Source: Coemansia sp. RSA 1804
Lineage: Eukaryota; Kickxellomycota; Kickxellomycetes; Kickxellales; Kickxellaceae
Reading direction: 5' to 3'
DNA: 13,350 nt
Assembly (NCBI GenBank): GCA_027578815.1
Contig: JANBTH010000638.1
Span: 1-13,350 of the forward strand
Positions 1 to 6,255 of the stretch are shown piece after piece. Position 1 is the first letter of the stretch; each line of letters begins with the position of its first letter. The notes under the pieces were generated by a model. It saw only the letters and a program-made list of their open reading frames with translations, had not been told where the DNA came from and made no database searches. The position numbers and the translations under genes are program-made.

Positions 1-1335
1 CACAGAAACGACCATGCGTACCGGGTGGTGACGCGGCACCGGTTCCCGATCTTCACAGAGAGCTGGTCGGCCGACGAGGAGCTGCTTCTGATCGACGGGC
101 TGCGGCAGTTTGGCATGGGCAACTGGAAGGATGCGGCGGACCATGTGGGCACAAAGTCAAAGGAGGAGTGCGAGCGCCACTACAACAGCGTCTACGTGGC
201 ATCGGATACATGGCCGCTGCCTGACACGAGCCGCGACTTTGGCATGGCGCTGGCGCAGACGGCAGGCGATAAGCGCAGTCGGGCGACGGCGCCAGGCAAG
301 CCCAAGGTGCTGTCGTCGCAGCCCAGCAACCACGAGATCGTCGGATACATGCCTGGGCGTCTGGAGTTTGAGACCGAGTTCGAGAACGAGGCAGAGCAGG
401 TCGTCAAGGACATGGTGATCAACGATGACGACTCGGCCGAGGAGATCGAGCTCAAACACATTGTGATGAAGATATACAACAACAAGCTGGACCGCCGACT
501 GTACCGGAAGGCCTTTATCTTCGATCGCGGACTGCTTGAGTTCCGCAAGAACCAGGCCATCGAGAAGCGGCGGCCCAAGGACGAGCGCGATCTGCTCAAC
601 AAGATCAAGATCTTTGCACGCATGCAGACGCGCGACGACTTTGAGGCATTCTCCACCGGTGTTCTCAACGAGCACACGTTACGCCAGCGGATTGCGCAGC
701 TGCAGACCTGGCGCCGCAACGGCATCACGACCTTCGAGGACGGCGCGCAGTACGAGTCCGAGCGGGCACAGCGGCTATCGCGCAGGGCGACCACGCAGCG
801 GGACAGCGCGCACCTGATCGAGCGGCTGCAGAAGATCGTAAGCGCCCGCAGCATGAGAGACGCTGGCACAGAGGCTGCGACGGCAGGGTCAGCAGCGGCA
901 ACGGCAGCAGCGACGCTGAAGCAGACGACGCGCAAGCCGCCCAACGCTCTGGACATCGAGGGCGCCGATGGCATCAACCTGCTGGCGGATGCCGAGAAGG
1001 AGCTGTGCTCGCAGCTGCGCATTTTCCCGCGGCCATACCTGGTCGTCAAGCAGACGCTGCTGTCGGAGTACGCGCGCACCGGCTCCCTCCGCCGCCTGAG
1101 AGCGCGTGAGCTGATCCGCATCGACGCCAACAAGACCTCCCGGATTTACGACTTCTTTGTCCAGAGCGGCTGGATCAAGGCGCCTGACCATCCTACCATG
1201 CCTCTAGCCTTGGGCTCCTCTACCACTGCTGGTGCTCCAGCCGCCGGCGACGCGTCAGTCCCCGCCGCCGCTCCTGGGTTTAGTCGCCATACAACGTCCG
1301 GCTCCCTGGACTTCCCGATCAAGAGCGAGCAGTGA
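1..1335 (+). CDS. ADA2: Transcriptional adaptor ADA2, 3' part (5' end outside window)
   Basis: Frame 1 is open from base 1 to the TGA at 1333-1335, giving 444 visible residues. Ada2 activates the Gcn5 histone acetyltransferase inside nuclear SAGA/ADA-type complexes. The first visible residues (HRNDHAYRVV) match the linker just after the Ada2 ZZ zinc finger, so the zinc finger lies upstream of the window. A SANT/Myb domain follows at about visible residues 15-70 (W at 22, ADEELLLI, GNWKDAADHVGTKSKEECERHY). The Ada2-specific central region begins at GYMPGRLEFETEFENEAEQ and continues through a helical, charged stretch. An alanine/threonine-rich linker (about residues 285-312) leads to a C-terminal SWIRM domain at about 320-395, ending near YDFFVQSGWI. 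A tail of about 50 residues, rich in Ala, Pro and Ser, follows. There is no internal stop or visible intron. It faces RPS11 tail to tail. The identity is very secure. Confidence 0.95.
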   Translation, partial: HRNDHAYRVVTRHRFPIFTESWSADEELLLIDGLRQFGMGNWKDAADHVGTKSKEECERHYNSVYVASDTWPLPDTSRDFGMALAQTAGDKRSRATAPGKPKVLSSQPSNHEIVGYMPGRLEFETEFENEAEQVVKDMVINDDDSAEEIELKHIVMKIYNNKLDRRLYRKAFIFDRGLLEFRKNQAIEKRRPKDERDLLNKIKIFARMQTRDDFEAFSTGVLNEHTLRQRIAQLQTWRRNGITTFEDGAQYESERAQRLSRRATTQRDSAHLIERLQKIVSARSMRDAGTEAATAGSAAATAAATLKQTTRKPPNALDIEGADGINLLADAEKELCSQLRIFPRPYLVVKQTLLSEYARTGSLRRLRARELIRIDANKTSRIYDFFVQSGWIKAPDHPTMPLALGSSTTAGAPAAGDASVPAAAPGFSRHTTSGSLDFPIKSEQ

Positions 1336-1408
1336 GCGGCTGGCCGGGGCGCTGAATGCCTCTTGTTAATTATTAGCACCATATTTTGTACCAAATAACC
1401 CTTCTCTT

Positions 1409-1414
1409 AATAAA
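1409..1414 (+). terminator. Poly(A) signal for ADA2
   Basis: A canonical AATAAA lies 74 nt past the ADA2 stop codon on the same strand. The position is normal for a fungal 3' UTR. The assignment is inferred from motif and position only. Confidence 0.6.
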
Positions 1415-1511
1415 TGAAGCATACTAGCAACATGCTCTCCATTCTGCAGAGCGCAGGCTGGAGCCTGCTGGGAGCAACAAAAAGCACAAGACACACAACG
1501 TCTTGATCCGT

Positions 1512-1521
1512 TTTATTTATT
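1512..1521 (-). terminator. Overlapping poly(A) signals for RPS11
   Basis: On the minus strand this reads AATAAATAAA, two overlapping AATAAA hexamers, about 134 nt past the RPS11 stop. It fits cleavage and polyadenylation of the RPS11 transcript. Confidence 0.55.
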
Positions 1522-1654
1522 AGCACTTCTACTCCGCCTGCCACGCTCCGTTTCCCCTCTTTAAGCACAGAGGGAACGAGAGAGGCGAGCACAGGAGAAA
1601 CAAACAAAAAATAGGGGGAGGAAGAAACCCTAAGAGGAACGCACGGTGGAGCAT

Positions 1655-2652
1655 TTAGAACTTGCTGAACTGCTTGGAGCCCTTGGTCTGCCTCTGGTGC
1701 TTGATGACGTTGAAGCGGATGGTCTTGGACAGAGGACGGCACTGGCCAACAGTGACGGTATCGCCCTTCTCAACACCAACAAAGGCGGGGGACAGATGGG
1801 CGGTGAGGTTCTTGTGACGCCTCTCGTAACGCTGGTACTTGGGGATGAAGTGCAGGTACTGGCGACGGATCACAATGGTGCGCTTCATGCTGGTCGAGAC
1901 AACGGTTCCCGTAAGAATGCGGCCGCGGATGCTGACGTTGCCGGTGAACGGGCACTTCTTGTCGATGTACGTGCCGTTGATGGCGTCGGCCGGTGTCTTG
2001 AATCCAAGTCCAATGTCCTTGTACCAGCGGGTGTTCTTCTTGCTGACTCCCTTGGCGTTGAGGAACACTGCCTCCTGCTTTTGGAACGACTTCTCGGTCT
2101 ACAGAATCAGAATCAAAACATCAGAATCAACGTGTACGCTGTTAGCAGCCAGAGCGTGTGGATGGAAATGGTGTGTTGTCTTTAGAGGTTGGCTGCTCTC
2201 TGGTGAACCGGTTATGCTTCTGGGCCACGCTGAGGCGAGTGGGTATTTTCTTATGCTCGGTATGGTCTATAGCATCGCTTGTTCGCCCCGGTCTGATCTA
2301 CCCTTTCTCAGCATAGCTCAGAATCTTCATCCACTGATGCAGCCAGTGCAAAAAAGCCCGACGGCTTCATTAACCCTTTCATCGTGGCTATTCCTGCTGA
2401 GAAAAAAAGAAAAGAAAAGAATTGCGAAACCTTGTTCCCTTTTCTGCCTCTCCGTTAAGAGAACTGCTTCTTGTTTCTCCTTTTGTCCCTGCAACCTCAA
2501 TTGCATAATTAGAACAAGACAAACACACAGCATCACTTTCTTCCAAGGCAACCGAATCTTTTGAAATTGAAGAGCAGAGCCAAGATTCTCGCAACCTAAA
2601 TCCGCTCTCCTTATGAGTTCTACTAGAATTGAATACGCACCTGCTCGGACAT
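1655..2652 (-). CDS. RPS11: 40S ribosomal protein S11 (uS17), two exons
   Basis: Exon 1 is 2652-2641 (four codons, MSEQ). The intron is 2640-2099 (GTGCGT...TGTAG, 542 nt). Exon 2 is 2098-1655, ending TAA. The spliced product has 151 residues, close to the usual length. The start was chosen because the exon 2 frame opens upstream without an ATG, and joining MSEQ to TEKSFQKQEAVF restores the conserved N-terminus (SERAFQKQ in yeast). The uS17 core is obvious: GLGFKTP, GTYIDKKCPFTGNVSIRGRI, RTIVIRRQYLHFIPKYQRYERRHKN, HLSPAF, GDTVTVGQCRPLSKTIRFNV, and a C-terminal KQFSKF. It is a core protein of the cytosolic small ribosomal subunit and binds 18S rRNA. A very short first coding exon followed by a long intron is typical of fungal ribosomal protein genes. 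Candidate branch sites CTGAT lie just before the acceptor. Identity is certain; the exon 1 join is very likely. Confidence 0.95.
2099..2640 (-). other. Long first intron of RPS11
   Basis: This 542-nt intron is three to four times longer than the other introns in the window (120-178 nt). On the minus strand it starts GTGCGT and ends TTCTGTAG. Two CTGAT motifs matching the CTRAY branch consensus sit within the last 30 nt. Repeats of GATTCTGA occur near the 3' end (about 2107-2128) and again at 2318-2325. It contains the possible box C/D RNA described separately. No convincing protein-coding segment is seen inside it. Confidence 0.8.
2313..2391 (-). ncRNA. Possible intronic box C/D snoRNA
   Basis: Within the RPS11 intron, the minus strand shows ATAGC (2391-2387), one spacer base, a box C-like ACGATGA (2385-2379, one mismatch to RUGAUGA), about 57 nt, box D CTGA (2321-2318), then GCTAT (2317-2313). 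The outer five bases pair perfectly. The three-base bulge on the C side and direct stacking on the D side fit a kink-turn. The length of 79 nt is normal for this class. Against it: box C has C in place of the conserved U, no convincing guide match to rRNA could be recalled, and an internal hairpin (AAGCC/GGCTT) lies in the loop. This is a candidate only. Confidence 0.25.
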
Positions 2653-3503
2653 TTTGAGATTGTATCTACCCTGTTTTTTACTTTAGTGAGTGGGAGAAAA
2701 GAGAGGATGAAAGAAAGGAGGTCGATTTGAAATCCAAAAGAGAAAAAAGAAGGTAACTCTTGCCTCTCTCTGTTGCCTCGACTGTTTTGCAAGATCAACG
2801 TTGAACGAAAAAAACTTTAGAATATTAACAGCCTGAGCTGTTTTTTTACCCTTTTTCAGTGCCTGTCCAAGCCTGTGAATAGGCGTCCTATTTTTTTCTT
2901 AGTGCCAAAACGAGGAGGGGCTTGCTATTTTGCAGCGAAGAACGCCCAAAAGCTAAATTTTTTTCTCTCCTCCCACCCTAATCGGCAGTGGTCCTGAATT
3001 TTTCAACATTAAAATATAACACTGCAGCAGATCAAATCTAATCTAAACCGTATCACGTGAAACAACGCTGTAGGGTCAGCAGCCTGTGTCTTTGTCTGAT
3101 TTGCTGGGCATAAAACAATAAGTCGTCATTGAGCTTCAATGCAGGGCAACAATATTTAGCTGGATAAAGGAAAGAAGCCAAGCCCCGCACCACTTTAAAA
3201 GGCGCCTGCATGCCTCTTTATTTCTCTTCTCTGCCTTTGTGTGATGCGGACTCGTCTAATTCTGCCTTTTCCGTTTTGTATCTCTAACAAGCGTTAGAGT
3301 GAAATTCTCTTATTCTCTTTCCATATTCTACATTTTCTGTTCTGGTCTTAATTCACGTTGTTATTTTTACTTTTATGACTCTATTAGCTAAATAGACCCT
3401 TGCTTATAACCCCACGGTGCTCTTTGGAACTTGATACGCAACACAGGACTGGTTACGAATAAAACAAAGTCAAGCAGAAGCATACCAATATAGAACACAA
3501 CAC
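2653..3503. promoter_or_regulatory. Divergent promoter region of RPS11 and the DUF2015 gene
   Basis: This 851-base AT-rich spacer lies between two divergent starts. Next to RPS11 (2665-2760) the minus strand is strongly pyrimidine-rich (runs of CTTTCTTTC and CTCTTTTCTCCC), as expected near ribosomal protein start sites. Mid-spacer holds a perfect TCACGTGA palindrome at 3053-3060, ACCCTAA at 2975-2981 and TAGGGT at 3071-3076. A TATA-like TTTAAAAGG lies near 3194. No tRNA promoter boxes or extra gene were recognised. Confidence 0.6.
3053..3060. promoter_or_regulatory. E-box palindrome TCACGTGA
   Basis: A perfect 8-bp palindrome with CACGTG core sits almost halfway between the RPS11 start (about 400 bp away) and the DUF2015 start (about 440 bp away). 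CACGTG is the classic site of Cbf1-type bHLH factors. Function here is inferred from motif and position. Confidence 0.4.
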
Positions 3504-3932
3504 ATGAGCGACTACCTATTCTGGGCGTTTGTGGGGCTTGTTGTCGTGGGAGTCTGCTACATCATTGGGCTCTTCCAGGGACGTCGGTCGCAGCTAAGCA
3601 TGCGGCTAGCCCGTCTGCGTGCACACGGCCGAGCAGTAGTGCTGGGAGGCAACAACAACACCAGCAACGGCGGAAGAGGAGGAAGCGGGTCGTTTCTCGA
3701 CGACTACCGCGCAGGACTCAGCAGCCAGAACTTTGATGTCAGGATTAATATTGACGGCGAGGATGCGCGGCCTGGTCTGGATTCGGAGGAGGTCAGGCGT
3801 ATCATGGACGAGCATGGCGTTACGTTTGATAAGGCCCGGCTTATGCGCCAGCAGCGGCTGATGGGTCACAACAATATCGACCCTGAGACGGGAATGCCCA
3901 TGGATCCGAAGGCCGTGACATTCAGCAGATGA
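3504..3932 (+). CDS. DUF2015 (UPF0357) small membrane protein
   Basis: This encodes 142 residues from the ATG at 3504 (context CAACACATG) to TGA at 3930-3932. Residues 5-24 form one N-terminal membrane segment (LFWAFVGLVVVGVCYIIGLF), followed at once by basic residues, so the bulk probably faces the cytosol. A Gly/Asn/Ser-rich linker (about 48-62) leads to the family core: DDYRAG, FDVRINIDGEDARPGLDSEEV, RIMDEHGVTFDKARLMRQQR, then NNIDPETGMPMDPKAVTF at the C-terminus. That core with its PMDPKAVTF ending is the DUF2015/UPF0357 signature, found widely in fungi including yeast YCL012C. Its function is unknown. It is transcribed divergently from RPS11 and convergently toward the POLD3 gene. An ATTAAA at 3999-4004 is a possible poly(A) signal. 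Family assignment is firm; no role is proposed. Confidence 0.88.
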   Translation: MSDYLFWAFVGLVVVGVCYIIGLFQGRRSQLSMRLARLRAHGRAVVLGGNNNTSNGGRGGSGSFLDDYRAGLSSQNFDVRINIDGEDARPGLDSEEVRRIMDEHGVTFDKARLMRQQRLMGHNNIDPETGMPMDPKAVTFSR

Positions 3933-4096
3933 CTGATTTCCTGCTTTTGTTGTTTTTCGTATTTCTATTTGTTTATATTTTGTTTTTCCTCCACTGCCAT
4001 TAAACGCCAATGTTGTACTAGTAACAGAGAAATGTCATAGCACTATGATTGTATGATTGCGTACATGGTTCGTCGCACTAACGATCCTGATGCAGC

Positions 4097-5530
4097 CTAC
4101 TTCTTGCCAAAGAAGCTGAGGATGGAGCGTTGTGGAGCACCGGCGCCCTTTGTCTTCCTGGACCCCACCTGCTGCTTCGAATCGCTGCCAGTCGCGTCAT
4201 GCTCTTGCGACGACGATCCATTCTGCTCACGTTTGGCAGCCACAGCACTTGTTGCAGCATTTCCGCCATCGGACTCGCTCTCCGAGTACGACTCCCATTC
4301 ATCGACAACCTGGCTTACCAGCATACCGCGCTTGTTCTTCGTGTGTTTGACCTTGCTAACCTTTCTACGCTTGCGGATGCGGCGTTTGTTGGCGCCATCG
4401 CCAAGACCGTGTTTGTATGACGAACTCTCCCCATCCTCATCCGCATCCTCGTCCTCTGCTGCTGCTGCTACCAGCTGCTGATCGGTGTCGTTGTTGCCGG
4501 GACTTGCTGCGCTGTCCATATTGTGATCGGAATCGCCTGCCATTTCAACATCAGTGTCCGCCGCCATGGCCATACCGCTGTAGGCGGCAGCTTCATCTTT
4601 GATAGCAATGCCTTCGTCTTCATCAGCCTCATTGTCGTCGTCGTCAAACATATCCTCGATACGCTGCCGCGCCTCAGGGTTGGTGTCGCCCTCGACGCTC
4701 TGCATCTCGAGATCGGCGTCCGACTGCTCGGCGGTGTCGTTTTTATGGGCGTCGTCTAGCTGGCTTTCAACCTCCTGGCTTTCAACCTCCTGGCTTTCAA
4801 CCTCCTGGCTTTCTTTGTTTTGGCTTTCAACGTTCTGGCTTTCTGTGTTTTGGCTCTCGTCGCTCTGGCTCTCCTTTGGGCTGGCCTTGGGCTTCACAGC
4901 CCTTGCACGACCAAAGAACGATTTTACGCTTCTGGTCTGTAACGTGCTAGACTTTACAGGCGCGGCGGTCTCCTTTCCAGCAGACTCGGAATCGCTGGGA
5001 CTGTGGATGACAGCGGGCTTTACGTCAGCTTCCGGAGTAGCAGCGGCAGCGGGTTCCTTCTTCACCACCGGCTTGACGCACTCGCTGTAATCGACTGACT
5101 TCTCAATAGTCCTCGCGGACACCCGTGAAACGCTGCTTTGCACGGCCCACAGACTATCCATGTCGCGATTGTTCCCGGCCTGGACATTCGCCATCACGTA
5201 GGACGCAGCATCGTCTACGGCACGGCATTCCAGCGAGTATACGTGCCACGCGGGGTTGGTTAGCGCCTGCTGCGCGTCAGAAAGCATTGCCTCGGGCACC
5301 AGGCTCACTTGGATCTCGGCTAGGCCTGAGTTGGTGGACGATGCAGCGGCGGTGGTACCAGTCACTAGGTACGTGGCATGGCACTTGTCCGTGTTTTTGG
5401 CGTGGAATTCAGCGAGTTGTTGTTTTGCTGTGTTGACGTGGACGCCGAGCTCGCGACTAAGTCGACGGTAGGTCACTACCTGTGACTCGTGGAGCACGAG
5501 GAGACCAAGCACTTCGTCTGCGGTGTTCAT
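4097..5530 (-). CDS. POLD3: DNA polymerase delta accessory subunit, POLD3/Cdc27/Pol32 type
   Basis: This encodes 477 residues from ATG at 5530-5528 to TAG at 4099-4097, without introns. The frame stays open upstream of the ATG, but homology begins here (MNTADEVLGLL...VVTYRRLSRELGVHVNTAKQ, matching human POLD3 VTYKWLSYTLGVHVNQAK). The N-terminal domain (about 1-140), which in this family binds the polymerase B-subunit, includes CHATYLVTG and WHVYSLE. The rest is acidic and disordered. Visible elements are an FF motif TRSVKSFFGR (199-208); eight SQ dipeptides exactly five residues apart (serines 221-256); a basic patch NKRRIRKRRK (381-390); MLVSQVVDEWESYSESE (403-419), conserved in human POLD3; and a C-terminal PCNA-binding box QRSILSFF at 467-474. 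It acts in nuclear lagging-strand synthesis and repair, linking polymerase delta to PCNA. Identity is secure. Confidence 0.93.
   Translation of the reverse strand: MNTADEVLGLLVLHESQVVTYRRLSRELGVHVNTAKQQLAEFHAKNTDKCHATYLVTGTTAAASSTNSGLAEIQVSLVPEAMLSDAQQALTNPAWHVYSLECRAVDDAASYVMANVQAGNNRDMDSLWAVQSSVSRVSARTIEKSVDYSECVKPVVKKEPAAAATPEADVKPAVIHSPSDSESAGKETAAPVKSSTLQTRSVKSFFGRARAVKPKASPKESQSDESQNTESQNVESQNKESQEVESQEVESQEVESQLDDAHKNDTAEQSDADLEMQSVEGDTNPEARQRIEDMFDDDDNEADEDEGIAIKDEAAAYSGMAMAADTDVEMAGDSDHNMDSAASPGNNDTDQQLVAAAAEDEDADEDGESSSYKHGLGDGANKRRIRKRRKVSKVKHTKNKRGMLVSQVVDEWESYSESESDGGNAATSAVAAKREQNGSSSQEHDATGSDSKQQVGSRKTKGAGAPQRSILSFFGKK
4760..4874 (-). repeat. 15-bp minisatellite inside POLD3 encoding ESQxx repeats
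   Basis: There are eight tandem 15-bp units. Those starting at 4760, 4775 and 4790 are identical (CTGGCTTTCAACCTC on the plus strand). Those starting at 4805, 4820, 4835, 4850 and 4865 are diverged. The unit length is a multiple of three, so copy-number change preserves frame and adds or removes one ESQxx pentapeptide (minus-strand reading). Confidence 0.9.
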
Positions 5531-5817
5531 GTTGACGAGGGAAGATTTGGAGCAAGTAAGGGAATATAAACAAGTACAACGGAAATAAATCAGTAAGCAA
5601 TGTAAAGAGGAAATATTAACACTATCGTGAAGAAATGCCCAACGCTGTTGAAATACAAATGCAAAGAGAAGGTGGTTTATTTTTTCTATCCTCGCTTCTT
5701 GCAAATAGGATAAGTAAATAAAGAAAAGAAAAGACGCGCGTTGAACGTGTTATCGCCAGAAAAGCAGGCAGATAAAGGCGCTGATTTGATTTATTATCTC
5801 ATTGTTATTCTCGCTTA
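5531..5817 (-). promoter_or_regulatory. POLD3 upstream region and rhodanese 3' UTR
   Basis: This 287-base spacer lies between two minus-strand genes. It must hold the end of the rhodanese transcript and the POLD3 promoter. A minus-strand AATAAA at 5795-5790 lies about 23 nt past the rhodanese stop. An ACGCGCGT palindrome at 5734-5741 lies about 200 bp upstream of the POLD3 ATG. TTTATATTCCC on the minus strand near 5563-5573 is TATA-like. Confidence 0.5.
5734..5741. promoter_or_regulatory. MCB-like ACGCG palindrome upstream of POLD3
   Basis: ACGCGCGT carries an ACGCG core on both strands, in an otherwise AT-rich spacer and about 200 bp from the POLD3 start. ACGCG is the core of the MBF (MluI cell-cycle box) site that drives G1/S expression of replication genes in yeasts. 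One site is suggestive only. Confidence 0.35.
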
Positions 5818-6255
5818 CTACTTGAGCGGCTTGTTGTCCAGCGCATTTTCGGAGTAGTTGAGCCAGGAGCCACGGTAGTTGCGGATGACAAGGGACGGAT
5901 CGACCTTTTCAACCTGGTCAACGGCGTTCTGGCTGCGCTTGCCCGAGCGGCAGTAGAAGATAGTGTCCTCGTCGGCGGAAGGCCGATCAACGCCGTACTT
6001 GGCCTTGAATTCGTTGGACGGCAGGGCAAACGCCGTCGCCACGCTGCCTAGCGGGATATTGACGGCCGTGGGCACCTTTCCCTCGGCCACCTCGTTGGGC
6101 TCGCGCACATCGACCAGCAGATAAGGTCTGTGTCCGACGCCGTGGATGTTCTGCTTCAGCTCGTCAAAGGACACATCTGCTTTCACGCTGTATGCGCGTC
6201 TTGCGAGCTGCGTGAAGAGCCTGGCCGAGGATTGTGCGCGAACAAGGTGTGCCAT
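5818..6255 (-). CDS. Mitochondrial single-domain rhodanese (thiosulfate sulfurtransferase type)
   Basis: This encodes 145 residues from ATG at 6255-6253 to TAG at 5820-5818. The frame is open farther upstream but has no earlier ATG in it, which fixes the start. Residues 1-22 (MAHLVRAQSSARLFTQLARRAY) are rich in Arg, Ala and Ser and free of acid, as in a mitochondrial presequence. A single rhodanese domain follows: VSFDELKQ, YLLVDVREPNEVAEGKVP with the CH2A-like DVRE at 49-52, NIPLGSV, and the active-site loop CRSGKRS starting at Cys102. The C-terminal NYRGSWLNYSEN is typical of the small RDL1/RDL2-like and bacterial GlpE/PspE-like group. It probably carries sulfur as a persulfide on Cys102, moving it from thiosulfate or glutathione persulfide in the matrix. 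The substrate cannot be told from sequence. It is divergent to the MARCH5-like gene. Confidence 0.9.
   Translation of the reverse strand: MAHLVRAQSSARLFTQLARRAYSVKADVSFDELKQNIHGVGHRPYLLVDVREPNEVAEGKVPTAVNIPLGSVATAFALPSNEFKAKYGVDRPSADEDTIFYCRSGKRSQNAVDQVEKVDPSLVIRNYRGSWLNYSENALDNKPLK

Larger units (their letters stand above)
1336..1654. other. Convergent 3' spacer between ADA2 and RPS11
   Basis: This 319-base stretch separates two genes that end toward each other. It holds polyadenylation-type hexamers for both genes and a purine-rich run (about 1570-1625) that reads as a pyrimidine tract on the minus strand. I see no further gene in it. Confidence 0.7.

Noticed and set aside
192..1133. Long minus-strand open frame (313 codons) opposite ADA2
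   Set aside because: It lies wholly antisense to a well-conserved gene with GC-rich third positions, which open the opposite frames. Its product is low-complexity, rich in Ser and Arg, and resembles no family.
1646..2185. Plus-strand frame (179 codons) opposite RPS11
   Set aside because: It mirrors the RPS11 coding exon, whose protein is certain, and it runs into the intron with no sign of coding constraint.
2388..2798. Minus-strand frame of 136 codons across the RPS11 start
   Set aside because: It crosses the RPS11 first exon in another frame and the intron, and ends in a purine tract. Its composition is not protein-like.
2753..2860. Plus-strand intron-like span (GTAACT...TTTTTCAG) in the RPS11/DUF2015 spacer
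   Set aside because: No coding exon lies on either side on that strand, and DUF2015 is complete from its own ATG. It could be a leader intron, but nothing supports it.
5531..5704. N-terminal extension of the POLD3 frame by 58 codons
   Set aside because: No homology lies upstream of MNTADEV, and the extension is Cys/Leu/Phe-rich translated leader. No in-frame upstream ATG was recognised.
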